Assembly (NCBI GenBank): GCA_903904835.1
Contig: CAIVEI010000101.1
Coordinates: 1-64,000 of the forward strand
Reading direction: 5' to 3'
Origin: an uncultured Schlesneria sp.
Lineage (GTDB): Bacteria; Planctomycetota; Planctomycetia; Planctomycetales; Planctomycetaceae
DNA: 64,000 nucleotides
In this document: positions 53,476 to 62,653 of the stretch, in pieces
Layout of the letters: each line of letters opens with the position of its first letter
Position numbering within the stretch: the stretch's first letter is position 1
Made by a program: the position numbers and the translations under genes
Notes under the pieces: generated by a model
Seen by the model: the letters and a program-made list of their open reading frames with translations, nothing else
What the model was told of the DNA's origin: nothing
Database searches by the model: none

Positions 53476-54771
53476 ATGAATCAATTTCAATCTGAAATCA
53501 GCCGACGATCATTCCTGGGAGCAGCAGCAACCGGGATTGCCTCGGCAAGCATATCTTTTGGAGCGGATCAACCAGGTGCGGTCGGGGGGCTGCCGGAAAC
53601 AACGGCCAAACGGAAACCGCGAATTGTCGCGATCAACTCTGTCTACCGATTAAAGTCGCACGCTTACCATATCGCAGGCCGGTTTATTCACGGTTATACG
53701 CGAAACGGGTTCCATCATCAGCCGCCATTCGAGCTGGTTCGGATGTGGAATCACCAGCAGCCCGTCGCGGACCTGGGTCCCAGCGTTTGTGAACAGCACG
53801 GTATCGAATTGTGTAAGACGATTTCCCAGGCGTTGGGGGAGAAGCATGGACTCGACATCGATGGAGTTCTGCTGATCATCGAGCATGGCGACTATCCGAA
53901 AAACGAGCGAAATCAATTGCTTTACCCCCGCTATGAATTCTTCGAACAGATTGTTGAAGTCTTCAAAAAGACCGGGCGCACGGTACCAATTTTCGTCGAC
54001 AAACATCTGTCTTACGATCACAAGCTGGCCGCAAAAATGGTGCAAACAGCGCGTGACATGAATTTCGGGTTGATGGCTGGTTCGTCACTTCCCGTCACCT
54101 GGCGTCGGCCTGAGATTGAACCGACATTGGGAACTCCTTTTAAAGAGGGACTTGTCTGTTTCGGTTACGAAGGGAAAGCGGTCGAGATTTACCTGTTTCA
54201 TGCGCTTGAAGTTTTGCAATGCATGATGGAACGAAGGAAGGGGGGCGAGACCGGTGTGAAGTCTGTCGAGTTTCTTGAGGGAGATGCCGTCTGGGAGGCG
54301 GGGGATGAGGAACGCTGGTCCTGGCGGTTGCTGGATGCAGCGCTCGCTCGTTGTCCCAGCAAGAACACCGGTCCGGTTCGTGAGAATGTGTTGACACCTC
54401 AGGCATTGTTGATTGAGTACGAAGACGGAACCCAAGGGACCATCTTGAACTTGTTCGAGCAAACCTCGGATTTCGGCTTTGCAGCGAGCATCGAAGGCTG
54501 GTCTGAGACGTTATCCAGCTGTTTCTATCTTCCCGCCCCGCCGGGTGCCCGATTCTTCGATCCTTTGATCTATAATATCGAGAAGTTCTTTGCCTCGGGA
54601 ACACCGCCATACCCCGTGGAAAGGACGTTACTCACCAGCACCATGACCGATCTGGCCATGCTGTCGCTGCATGAGAAAAGCCGTGTCGTGACTGATCCCG
54701 CACTGAGCGTAAAGTACTCAGCACCGAAAGACAGCGGATTCTTCCGGGGTCCTTATGTGGATGCGGAGTGA
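53476..54771 (+). CDS. TAT-exported protein, planctomycete family
   Basis: A 431-residue protein with a twin-arginine signal (SRRSFLGAAATGIASASISFG). The mature part begins KPRIVAINSVYRLKSHAYHI and continues GVLLIIEHGDYPKNERNQL, VPIFVDKHLSYDHKLAAKM and GLMAGSSLPVTWRRP. This is a mixed alpha/beta domain; the layout is loosely like the C-terminal half of exported Gfo/Idh proteins (PIFVDKHL) but no Rossmann motif is seen. I treat it as conserved in planctomycetes with unknown function. It stands alone and is followed by a family B repeat. Confidence 0.75.
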   Translation: MNQFQSEISRRSFLGAAATGIASASISFGADQPGAVGGLPETTAKRKPRIVAINSVYRLKSHAYHIAGRFIHGYTRNGFHHQPPFELVRMWNHQQPVADLGPSVCEQHGIELCKTISQALGEKHGLDIDGVLLIIEHGDYPKNERNQLLYPRYEFFEQIVEVFKKTGRTVPIFVDKHLSYDHKLAAKMVQTARDMNFGLMAGSSLPVTWRRPEIEPTLGTPFKEGLVCFGYEGKAVEIYLFHALEVLQCMMERRKGGETGVKSVEFLEGDAVWEAGDEERWSWRLLDAALARCPSKNTGPVRENVLTPQALLIEYEDGTQGTILNLFEQTSDFGFAASIEGWSETLSSCFYLPAPPGARFFDPLIYNIEKFFASGTPPYPVERTLLTSTMTDLAMLSLHEKSRVVTDPALSVKYSAPKDSGFFRGPYVDAE

Positions 54772-54829
54772 CGTTGGTCAGATGAAACGAACTGAAGATG
54801 TGCTTATGGAACAGAAAGCTGCGATAACG

Positions 54830-54929
54830 GGTGGCACGGTTTTGCCGTCTTCGGTTAAGCCGTGCTCTTCGGATACATTATCGAATGATGAAGACACGGC
54901 CTTACCGAAGACGGTAAAACCGTGCCACC
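54830..54929. repeat. Family B palindromic repeat (subtype 2)
   Basis: The ends GGTGGCACGGTTTT and AAAACCGTGCCACC are exact complements; the inner hairpins use GTCTTCGGTTAAGCCGTG-type sequence and CACGGCCTTACCGAAGAC. It lies between the exported-protein gene and the convergent Nudix gene. Confidence 0.85.
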
Positions 54930-55018
54930 GTGCGGTTTGACTGCCCATAAAGCGAATCACTTCTCCATCAACCTGTCTGGCCGTTTCATCAGGCCAAGGT
55001 GACATTGGGTAACGGCGA

Positions 55019-55561
55019 TCAGTCGACGAACCGTTCGTTGTACCAGCGAAACAGGGATCGAAAGCAGTGCGTAAAGTCGTCGGGATCACGTTCGATCATC
55101 GCGGCAATCTCGGCCATAGGGCGGAACTCGCCCGACAGAATTTCTCCCGGATCGAATGTGGGTGTCTCATCGGTGACGGCACGATAAAGGCCGCTGTGTT
55201 CGAACGCGGTCTCGACGCCGTTAGCCGGAAAAATTCCCAGGAATTCCACGTCGGCGCGTAATCCCAGTTCTTCTTCGAGTTCGCGTACTGCTGCCGTTGC
55301 ATAATCTTCACCGGCACTCAAATGGCCTGATGCTGACGAAGTGCATTTCAGCGGCGCTTCATCTTTGGTGGCAGAACGTCGATGAATCAGCAATTCACCT
55401 TTGGAATTGAATACGAAAATATGGACCGCTCGATGCAGCCAATGATTCGCGTGGACCACGGAACGTGGGGATTGAAAGAGAACACGATCTTCCTGATCGA
55501 CAACATCGAACATTTCTTCGGTCATGATTCTCGCAAACTTCTGAAGAGTCGGCTCAGTCAT
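55019..55561 (-). CDS. Nudix hydrolase (IPP isomerase/YfcD-like)
   Basis: A 180-residue Nudix protein. The Nudix box reads GHLSAGEDYATAAVRELEEE plus LG, matching GX5EX7REUXEEXGU. LHRAVHIFVFNSKGELLIHRR is the type I isopentenyl-diphosphate isomerase-like opening, and KCTSSASGHL carries the Cys seen in that subgroup, so it may hydrolyse or isomerise a diphosphate; YfcD-like enzymes have similar length. The ATG at 55561 overlaps the preceding stop codon by one base (TGATG); a TTG one codon earlier is disfavoured. Confidence 0.92.
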   Translation of the reverse strand: MTEPTLQKFARIMTEEMFDVVDQEDRVLFQSPRSVVHANHWLHRAVHIFVFNSKGELLIHRRSATKDEAPLKCTSSASGHLSAGEDYATAAVRELEEELGLRADVEFLGIFPANGVETAFEHSGLYRAVTDETPTFDPGEILSGEFRPMAEIAAMIERDPDDFTHCFRSLFRWYNERFVD

Positions 55562-56475
55562 CAAGCGTTGTAGGGTTGGATGACGTGTTTATCCATACGC
55601 TGTGCGATTTCGGTCAGTCTTGGAAGTTCTCCACCACCGACTTCAGCCGTCGCCCAGCCGGAATAGCCGATCTCTTTCAAGGCAAGAAGTACCCTTGGCC
55701 AATCGCAATCACCTTCACCGATTTCGACACCGAACCCTGCTCCTTTGCCCTTTTCATTGGCGATTTTGCGGCTGAATTCCTTAATGTCCAGCTTGCCAAT
55801 CCGCGAACCGAGTGTTCGAATCCAGTGTTCGGGCCAGCCGTAATTCACAATGTTGCCGACGTCGAAATACGAGCCGACGATCGGACTTTGGAATTCGTCG
55901 ATATAGCGTTTCATTTCGACCGGGCTGAGCAGAAAATTATTCCAAACATTTTCGAACAGAATCTTGATTCCCAGTTCTGTCGCCAGAGGAATGCACTTTC
56001 GGATTTCGGCCTGTGACCGGATGTATGCGTCCTCGTAGGATACTTCTTTATTGACGACTGCTGGGACCAATAAAACGGTCGTGCCACCGTAGAGCTTGGT
56101 TTCCCGCAGGCATTTCTCGAGAACTTCAACCCCCTTCGCCCGAACGGCGGGATCAGGACTGCTGAGTGGCTGGCCCCAATGAACGTAATCGACCATGCCG
56201 TGTACGATCAGTCCAGATTCACCCATCGCGCGTTTGACGTCATCAACCGGTTGATCGCTATCGACGTCGATCCCTTCGAACCCCGCCTCTTTCACCATCT
56301 TGAACTTGTCGACGAGCGAACCCTTCCCTCCCACCATACTCAGCTTGAGAGCTTTGCGAAGACGGGGCTTTTCGTCGGCGGCCAGAACCGTCTGACTGGA
56401 CATTGATAGCAGCCCAGCGGCTGCGGCGATGCCAGCAGTATGTAAGAAGTCGCGTCGATCAAACGTTGAAGCCAT
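55561..56475 (-). CDS. Exported sugar-phosphate isomerase/epimerase-like protein
   Basis: A 304-residue TIM-barrel protein with a twin-arginine signal (FDRRDFLHTAGIAAAAGLLS). LKLSMVGGKGSLVDKF, GFEGIDVDSDQPVDDVKR, GTTVLLVPAVV, ILFENVWNNFLL (with the metal-ligand Glu), YFDVGNIVNYG and GWATAEVGGGE follow the xylose-isomerase-like family and resemble hydroxypyruvate isomerase-type proteins. Substrate unknown. The ATG at 56475 has GGAAG seven bases upstream. It is first in a two-gene unit with the Nudix gene, a surprising pairing. Confidence 0.88.
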   Translation of the reverse strand: MASTFDRRDFLHTAGIAAAAGLLSMSSQTVLAADEKPRLRKALKLSMVGGKGSLVDKFKMVKEAGFEGIDVDSDQPVDDVKRAMGESGLIVHGMVDYVHWGQPLSSPDPAVRAKGVEVLEKCLRETKLYGGTTVLLVPAVVNKEVSYEDAYIRSQAEIRKCIPLATELGIKILFENVWNNFLLSPVEMKRYIDEFQSPIVGSYFDVGNIVNYGWPEHWIRTLGSRIGKLDIKEFSRKIANEKGKGAGFGVEIGEGDCDWPRVLLALKEIGYSGWATAEVGGGELPRLTEIAQRMDKHVIQPYNA

Positions 56476-56526
56476 GGTGTCTTCCAAGTGAAGAGGGATT
56501 CGTGTTGGACACCACGATCTTAGCAG

Positions 56527-57813
56527 TTATTTTCGCGCGATGCAGTACAGATAGCGGTTAGTTCTCAGGAACATTTGTCCGTTGGAAAACGCAGGAGTCG
56601 CATTACAGGTCCCTGCGTCTTCATCGACCGCGTTGCGAGCTACCGATTCGAACTGAGGCTTGGCGGCATAGACGTAAGTTCCATTTTCGCGAGAGGCGGC
56701 GAACAGTCGGCCGCTTGCCACGACGACTGATGAATATAACTGTCCGGCGTCGGCCAATCGTTCCCGATAGACCTGTTCGCCGTCGGATGTTTTTACACAA
56801 AAGGCGATTCCACGATCACTGACCCAATAAAGGTGCTCCCCAAACAAGACTGGAGATGTGACATACGAGCCGAAATCTTTACGCCAGACCGTATGCGTTT
56901 TGGTGACGTCATCGCGACCACCGACTCGAATGGCGACCGCTCCTCCCTGTCGCCCACCGATGGCGTAGACAATTCCATTTTGTGAAACGAGCATGGGTGA
57001 TATCACACCTTCTTTGACTCCTTCTGCAAACCAGAGGAAGTCACCATTATTCGGATCGAGTCCCCAGATCTCATGGGGAACACTGACGACCAATTCCTGT
57101 TTCCCATCAGGCAAATCAACGAGAATTGGGGAACTCCAGCAACCACCGAACCCGTCTGCGTCGGTTTTCCAGACTTGTTTACCCGTTTCCTTATCGAGGG
57201 CGATCATCGCTTTAGATTCTGCGAAGGCGGGAACAATCACGAGGTTCTTATACAGGATGACACTGGCCCCTTGGCCCCAGCCCATTTGTGCTGAACCGGT
57301 TCCAACACTCGTCTGCCAAAGTTGTTTGCCATCCAGGTCGAAAGCGAGAACACCCGCCTTGCCGAAAAAAACATAAATGCCAGTTCCGTCGGTGGCAGGA
57401 GTACTGGTTGCGTAGCCGTGACTTTGGATTTGTCCCTGGTATCGGTCTTCGTTTGGGGTCCCTTTTACAGGCGATTCCCAGAGGACTTTTCCATCGGCTC
57501 GATTTAAGCAGATGAGGACTCGTTCGAGTTGACTCAGTTCACCCGGTGTGGAACGGTTGACACCGTATCCGCGATAACAGGTGACGAAGACCCGTTCGCC
57601 CAGTGTAATCGGACTGGAAGCGCCAGGACCGGGCAGTTCGATTCGCCATGCCACGTTTTCGGTAGCCGACCACGTCGTAGGATAATCGCGATCATCGGCG
57701 ACGCCTGTCCCGCCGGGGCCGCGGAACTGCGGCCAGTCGGCGGCTGGCAGCACATTGATCGCAATGCCGACGAGACCAGTCAGAATCACGGAACGTAGTG
57801 CGAGTCGCGACAT
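56527..57813 (-). CDS. Secreted PQQ-type beta-propeller protein
   Basis: A 428-residue protein with a signal peptide (LALRSVILTGLVGIAINVLPA). Blades start with WPQFRGPGGTGVADDRDYP, then VAWRIELPGPGASSPI, LICLNRADGKVLWES, GVLAFDLDGKQLWQTSVGTG, MIALDKETGKQVWKTDADG, GLDPNNGDFLWF and YCIARK, i.e. the W-x-x-D/E-x-G-x-x-W-like PQQ repeat. Many planctomycete proteins of this kind bind no quinone and act as scaffolds or as BamB-like factors. Enzymatic activity is not evident. GAGG is six bases upstream of the ATG. Confidence 0.88.
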   Translation of the reverse strand: MSRLALRSVILTGLVGIAINVLPAADWPQFRGPGGTGVADDRDYPTTWSATENVAWRIELPGPGASSPITLGERVFVTCYRGYGVNRSTPGELSQLERVLICLNRADGKVLWESPVKGTPNEDRYQGQIQSHGYATSTPATDGTGIYVFFGKAGVLAFDLDGKQLWQTSVGTGSAQMGWGQGASVILYKNLVIVPAFAESKAMIALDKETGKQVWKTDADGFGGCWSSPILVDLPDGKQELVVSVPHEIWGLDPNNGDFLWFAEGVKEGVISPMLVSQNGIVYAIGGRQGGAVAIRVGGRDDVTKTHTVWRKDFGSYVTSPVLFGEHLYWVSDRGIAFCVKTSDGEQVYRERLADAGQLYSSVVVASGRLFAASRENGTYVYAAKPQFESVARNAVDEDAGTCNATPAFSNGQMFLRTNRYLYCIARK

Positions 57814-57881
57814 GAAAGCCTCGTTGTTCGTTTTGTAGAGCAATTGTGAGAAGTGTTATCGACAGAATAAATTCGTTAAAC

Positions 57882-57917
57882 GAAGCCCCCTAACCTTTGG
57901 AAGAAGGTCAGGGGGCT
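57882..57917 (-). terminator. Hairpin downstream of the LTxxQ-protein gene
   Basis: AGCCCCCTAACCTT and AAGGTCAGGGGGCT form a 14-bp stem with one mismatch. It lies about 110 bp past the minus-strand gene's stop and upstream of the PQQ gene. No T-run is visible, so it is a moderate candidate. Confidence 0.6.
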
Positions 57918-58026
57918 GAGAATGTCTACTCGCAGGCGTACGAGTTGCACTATCCAAGTGACGATTCAGATTGGCGCGCCATGGCGTACCCTCCTGCAAT
58001 CTGCTTACGATCGATTTCGATCAACT

Positions 58027-58812
58027 TCATTCCGCTTTGGGCTGAGGACGCTTTGGACGACCACCGGCTCCTCCACCGCCTTGACCACCACCGCCAGGTG
58101 GTCCGCCTCGACCGGGGCCGCCGCGCAGTTGAGCGACGTCGAATTCTTTGCCCTTGAGTGTCGCAAACGTATCGAGTTGAGCTTTGGTCAAGACTTCGTT
58201 GATCTTGGCGTCGCGTTCTTTATTCAGCTCCTGCATTTTTTCGAATCCACCACCGCCACCGCCGCCACCAGGTTGGAAGAGTTCACGGGTTTTCGCACCG
58301 TAATCATCCGAAATTGCGGTGATCTTGTCGGTTTGTTCCTTGGTGATAGTCAGTGCTTTGACGACTTCCGCATCAGAATAGGCTCCGGTGCCCTGGTTTT
58401 GCCAGTTGATCTGCTGCAATCGGGTGTATTGATCGGCTGAGACAACGGCTTTCAGTTTCGGCAGGAATTTATCGGATAGCGTCTTCATGTTCGCCATCAT
58501 TGTATCTCTGGCTTTGGTCCGTTCTTCTTCAGTCATATCTTGAAAATTCTGACGACCACCAGCACCCATCGATTCTCGCATTGCAGTACGGTATTCATCG
58601 ATGACCGCTTTCACTTTGGCCGTTCCGTCTTCGGTCAGTCCCAGGTCCTTTTGCACGGCTTCGTTGCCTGCAACATTCAGGATTCCGCCAGCTCCGCCAC
58701 CAAATCCGCCGAAACCACCACGACCGCCGCGACCACCAGGCCCTTGAGCCTGCGCGGCCGTCGCGAACGCGAGACTGGCCACCAAAAACAGCATCCACCC
58801 ATTAGTTCTCAT
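58027..58812 (-). CDS. Secreted Gly-rich LTxxQ-motif (CpxP/Spy-like) protein
   Basis: A 261-residue secreted protein. The signal peptide is WMLFLVASLAFATAAQAQ; then a Gly/Arg-rich segment (GGRGGRGGFGGFGGGAGG), a helical core with LTEDGTAKVKAV, ALTITKEQTDKIT and LTKAQLDTF motifs (LTxxQ) that resemble the CpxP/Spy periplasmic chaperone pattern, a polyglycine stretch, and a Gly/Pro/Lys tail. Its function is not known; similar Gly-rich proteins occur in many planctomycete copies. It is third in the row after a response regulator and a histidine kinase. Confidence 0.8.
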   Translation of the reverse strand: MRTNGWMLFLVASLAFATAAQAQGPGGRGGRGGFGGFGGGAGGILNVAGNEAVQKDLGLTEDGTAKVKAVIDEYRTAMRESMGAGGRQNFQDMTEEERTKARDTMMANMKTLSDKFLPKLKAVVSADQYTRLQQINWQNQGTGAYSDAEVVKALTITKEQTDKITAISDDYGAKTRELFQPGGGGGGGGFEKMQELNKERDAKINEVLTKAQLDTFATLKGKEFDVAQLRGGPGRGGPPGGGGQGGGGAGGRPKRPQPKAE

Positions 58813-58931
58813 CGCAATTTACCTTTTTTTGGAATTCTTACGTATCTCCGCGAGGCCGAACGGAACGTGGACGGCAAATAGAAATCTCGCGAAATTACTC
58901 GTTCAAAAACACAAAACAGACACCGGACCAA

Positions 58932-60578
58932 TCACTTCAACACCAGTTCTTTGTCAATTTCTTTCGATATTATTCCCGCCGCAGGGACGGATTCGGTTGC
59001 GAGTGGCAACCTCACTTCGAGCGTTGTGCCGACTCCGACTTGACTTATCGCCACGATTGTCCCGCCATGTGCTTCGACGATCGTCTTACAGATCGACAAA
59101 CCCAGGCCACTGCTTCCTTCGGCTCGAGATCGAGCCTTGTCAACCTGATAGAATCGATCGAAAATTCGTGACAACTGATCGGCGGCGATTCCGACTCCTG
59201 TATCGTTCACTGAGATTATCGCCGTTTCACTCTCCGTTCGCGTCGTGACGCGAACACGGCCTCCTTCAACGTTGTAGCGTATGGCGTTTGTCAGCAGATT
59301 CGTAACGACTTGTGACAGGCGGTCCCAGTCGCCACGGACGTTACACGAATCTGGCTTACATTCGATTCGGATCTGACGTTCGGCGGCAAGCGGTTCAACA
59401 AGTTCAGCACAGTCCTCAAGCAACGGTTTCAGGTCGAAACGGTCTTGCTTAAGCGACGGTGCTCCTGAATCGAACCGGGCAAGCAGCAGCAATGAGTCGA
59501 TCAGTGATCTCATTCGTTGTGAAGCTCGGCGACAGGTCTCGATTGCTCCACGATAATCTTCGTTAGACCTTGGTCGGGCAAGTGCTAACTCGGTATGTGC
59601 CGAGATGACAGACAGCGGCGTTCGAAGCTCATGAGAGGCGTCAGCAGTAAATTGGCTTTGCCGCTCGAACGCCGACTGCAAACGGTCAAATGTTTGATTG
59701 AGAACCGTGGCGAGTTTGCCAAGTTCGCTATCGGTTTCCTTGACGTTAATCCGTTTTGACAGATCTAAAGCCGAAATGGATTCTGCCGTAGCTGTCATCT
59801 CGGCGATGGGAAGAATGGCACGAGATGACAGCCAGCCTCCACCCAGGACACCTGCTGCTAGAATGACCAATCCGGCCCCTGCAAGCAAGAATCCTGATCG
59901 ATGATGGGCAGCCAGATCTTTCTCCAATGACCGACCGACGAGAATGTTCATGTCGAACATTCCGGCGTGAATCACTTCGCGATATGTTTGGTCGCCGGGT
60001 CGAGACCTGACAATTCGAATCGGTAATCCTTCGCGTCCAACGTGCAGGTTAGGGTAACTGATCGTGGGGGCCGAATCAGACTTTTGAAGCAGGTCTCCAT
60101 TTCCGCCCCAGATAACAAAGTAAAGTCGCGATTCTTCGTCACCATGAAATAACTGCTGAAATTCTTCTGGAAGTGGCCCAGGATCAAACCGGTCACGTCG
60201 CGGAGGCCCAGGGGGACCCGCCTGGTCCGGCGGGGATGCCGGTGGACTTTCGGGACTGGTTTGGGTTCGAAGTGAATCGGCACGCGGCGACGCAGCCACG
60301 ATATTCGCATCGGCTCGTACGATGGCATCGGCTTCAGGATTAGCTTCATCGGCACGACGGGGACGACGATTACCACTGGGCCGACCGCCTGGAGGGCGTG
60401 GCAAAAGTCGACGTAACTGAGACATGACGACGCCCGCCGTCCGATCCAGTTCGGCATCAACTTGTTGAAGCCGCGTCTGCCAGTGAAGACTATGGACGAT
60501 CCCTCCAAAACTGGTGAGTACGATCAATAGCACAATCGCGTGCCAGACCTGCAATCGCCAGCGGAGTGATTTGAACAT
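58932..60578 (-). CDS. Sensor histidine kinase (OmpR-partner type)
   Basis: A 548-residue membrane kinase. TM1 is WHAIVLLIVLTSFGGIVHS; the periplasmic domain holds a Pro/Arg-rich stretch (RRPRRADEANPEADAIV and PPASPPDQAGPPGPPRRD); TM2 is GFLLAGAGLVILAAGVLGG. Then HAMP-like SSRAILPIAEMTATAESI, HisKA with DASHELRTPLSVISAH, N-box NLLTNAIRYN, G1 NDTGVGIAADQLSRIFDRFY and G2 GSSGLGLSICKTIVEAHGG. All catalytic motifs are intact. I favour the ATG at 60578; one at 60683, right after the regulator's stop, would add a cytoplasmic basic stretch. It follows its response regulator. Confidence 0.9.
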   Translation of the reverse strand: MFKSLRWRLQVWHAIVLLIVLTSFGGIVHSLHWQTRLQQVDAELDRTAGVVMSQLRRLLPRPPGGRPSGNRRPRRADEANPEADAIVRADANIVAASPRADSLRTQTSPESPPASPPDQAGPPGPPRRDRFDPGPLPEEFQQLFHGDEESRLYFVIWGGNGDLLQKSDSAPTISYPNLHVGREGLPIRIVRSRPGDQTYREVIHAGMFDMNILVGRSLEKDLAAHHRSGFLLAGAGLVILAAGVLGGGWLSSRAILPIAEMTATAESISALDLSKRINVKETDSELGKLATVLNQTFDRLQSAFERQSQFTADASHELRTPLSVISAHTELALARPRSNEDYRGAIETCRRASQRMRSLIDSLLLLARFDSGAPSLKQDRFDLKPLLEDCAELVEPLAAERQIRIECKPDSCNVRGDWDRLSQVVTNLLTNAIRYNVEGGRVRVTTRTESETAIISVNDTGVGIAADQLSRIFDRFYQVDKARSRAEGSSGLGLSICKTIVEAHGGTIVAISQVGVGTTLEVRLPLATESVPAAGIISKEIDKELVLK

Positions 60579-60684
60579 GTTCTTCTCGAGGCAACGAAAA
60601 AGGGCGAATTCAATTTTTGATAAGACAAGAAATCTGAGATGAGTTATTCGCCGACGGCGAGTATCTATTACGGATCGGGTCATT

Positions 60685-61341
60685 TCAACTGTCAATGATA
60701 TAACCCATACCTCGACGAGTCGTAATTAATTCACGGCCAACTTTGCGACGGATATTGGAAACGTAGACGTCGACGAGATTCGAGAGTGAGGCATCGTATT
60801 CATCAAATAAATGGTCATAGATTTTCGTCCGCGTGACCAGTTCGCCTCGGTGGATTGCCAGGAACTCCAGAAGGCAATATTCCTTAGCTGTCAGGGCGAC
60901 TGCAGATCCGTCAACCGAGACGGTTCTCGAAGTCATATCGATTGTAACGTTGCCGATCTCGATCACCGGTTGAGACTTTCCCGCCGATCGTCGAATCAGG
61001 GCTCGCAGACGTGCTGCTAATTCAGACAGTTCAAAGGGCTTGACCAGATAATCGTCGGCGCCTGTGTCTAGGCCACGGACCCTGTCTTTGACGGTGTCGC
61101 GGGCTGTCAACATCAGCACCGGTGTGGTCCTGTTTTGTCGCCGAAGTTCCGACAGAACCGACCAGCCATCGCGTCTGGGCAACATGACATCCAAGAGAAT
61201 GGCGTCATAATCCCAAGTGACACCTTTGAAAAGACCATCCTCGCCGTTGTCCGCAGTGTCAACGGAATAGCCCTCTTCACGCAGGTACATTGCGACCGCG
61301 CGAATTACGTCTGGTTCATCCTCGACTACTAACACTCGCAT
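60685..61341 (-). CDS. OmpR-family response regulator
   Basis: A 218-residue two-domain regulator. The receiver has VLVVEDEPDVIRAV (acidic pocket), ILLDVMLPRRDGWS with the phosphoacceptor Asp, PVLMLTARD with the Thr and DYLVKPFEL with the Lys. The C-terminal winged helix has ALTAKEYCLLEFLA, ELVTRTKIYDHLFDEYDASL and VDVYVSNIRRKVG..TRRGMGYII. It is first gene of the cluster, with the kinase just after it. The DNA targets are unknown, though the neighbouring LTxxQ gene is a candidate. Confidence 0.95.
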   Translation of the reverse strand: MRVLVVEDEPDVIRAVAMYLREEGYSVDTADNGEDGLFKGVTWDYDAILLDVMLPRRDGWSVLSELRRQNRTTPVLMLTARDTVKDRVRGLDTGADDYLVKPFELSELAARLRALIRRSAGKSQPVIEIGNVTIDMTSRTVSVDGSAVALTAKEYCLLEFLAIHRGELVTRTKIYDHLFDEYDASLSNLVDVYVSNIRRKVGRELITTRRGMGYIIDS

Positions 61342-61514
61342 ACTTAACCACCCAGATTCTGATCGTTCATTTCACAGCCGCCGTGTTTGTGCGACCAGAA
61401 AAGAATCACTCGCAGAAGCTTTTTCTTCGCCGTACGATCCATGTCAAAAGAAGGGTCTTTTTCAAACTGGGAATTCTACACTAATAACCTTAACCCGAGA
61501 TGAAGAGTCGAGTG

Positions 61515-61557
61515 GAAAAAAAATACCACTGGCGAGCATCTTCGCTCGCCAGTGGTA
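61515..61557 (-). terminator. Rho-independent terminator after the lipoprotein gene
   Basis: TACCACTGGCGAGC (61524-61537) and GCTCGCCAGTGGTA (61544-61557) form a perfect 14-bp stem with a 6-nt loop. On the minus strand a run of eight or nine Ts follows (61523-61515). Confidence 0.92.
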
Positions 61558-61588
61558 CATAATCTGGAACTGGAACTGTGAAGACCCG

Positions 61589-62608
61589 CTAGTCTTCCAG
61601 CGGATGCTTGCGGCGCGGTGGCGGCGTGGCCGCTTCTGCATCATTTTCGCCGCTGTTGGCGTCATCAACATCGCCGCTTGACGGTGCGGGGCGAGGCTTC
61701 CACTTCACGCGACCAGCGGGTGGACTGTCGACAACCTGCAGATTGTCCAATCCCAATCGGTCGAGACTAAGATTGGGCTGATTGATTGATGTGGGGATGG
61801 TCGGCGTGTTGTTTTTTTGTTCCAACAATTGCTGAACCATTGATTCCAGTCGGCGAATTCGTTCGGCGTCGGCCGATTCCTTGGGTGATTCACTGACGAC
61901 TTCATGCGAAGCGAGTTGGACTTGGTTGACTTTTTCGTCCTTTTTCGGGCCGGCGAGTGATTCTGTCGTTTTTGGGTTTGAACCCATCGAAATCGTCGTC
62001 GTTCGTCGCAGCTTGCTGGCCATCTCGTCGACTGCCATACGATCGGTCTCTTCGATGGAGAGCGGCTTGGCGTTTTCGCCCATGACGGGTTTCTTGTTCC
62101 CATTCAGTGGCATGTTCGACAGGTCCGAGAACACCACAGGCCCACTCTTCGGCTTCAGGCGAACACGCAGCGCACAGTTGGCGTCTTTGACTCCCCGGCG
62201 CACATACGGAACGAAGACACTGTAAGTTGGGCCGAGCGACGTTTTCGTGAGATGGACGTCCCAGGATCCTGAGTCAAAGTCGAATTGTCGCAATGGTTTG
62301 GCCTGTGCTTCGGTGTCTCCCTGATCGTCAAATAAATAGATGCGGACATCGCCATCACATTGAACAGGAGTGGCCGCCTTATTTGAGAGAAACAGAATCT
62401 GTCCCGAGAACCCTTTGCACGGATACCCCTCAGGATCTCGTCCTTCGGCTTGTTGCCAAAGACACAAGACCTGCACGACGGGATCGGCCACGGACGCTTT
62501 GGGAATCTTTTTCTCAAAAGGAACGTGAAACGTCGTGCACCCGATAAAACTGCACAAAAACATTGTGCACGTTAGTGGCAGAACGATTCGTTGAACGTGA
62601 AACTGCAT
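61589..62608 (-). CDS. Putative lipoprotein downstream of the secretin gene
   Basis: A 339-residue exported protein. The signal peptide ends in a lipobox (CSFIGC), so the Cys should be lipidated. The middle has GQILFLSNKAATPVQC, VRIYLFDDQGDTE, RQFDFDSGSWDVHLTKTSLG and PTYSVFVPYVRRG, a beta-rich domain; the C-terminal third is polar and low-complexity, with a likely coiled coil (RIRRLESMVQQLLEQ). No family recognised. GGAG is seven bases before the ATG at 62608. It directly follows the secretin gene in the same direction (45 bp apart) and ends at a strong terminator, so it probably serves the same secretion machine. Confidence 0.8.
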   Translation of the reverse strand: MQFHVQRIVLPLTCTMFLCSFIGCTTFHVPFEKKIPKASVADPVVQVLCLWQQAEGRDPEGYPCKGFSGQILFLSNKAATPVQCDGDVRIYLFDDQGDTEAQAKPLRQFDFDSGSWDVHLTKTSLGPTYSVFVPYVRRGVKDANCALRVRLKPKSGPVVFSDLSNMPLNGNKKPVMGENAKPLSIEETDRMAVDEMASKLRRTTTISMGSNPKTTESLAGPKKDEKVNQVQLASHEVVSESPKESADAERIRRLESMVQQLLEQKNNTPTIPTSINQPNLSLDRLGLDNLQVVDSPPAGRVKWKPRPAPSSGDVDDANSGENDAEAATPPPRRKHPLED

Positions 62609-62653
62609 TTCAAACTCCATCCGAAATTGTTGCGATGGCAACTCGATAATCTC

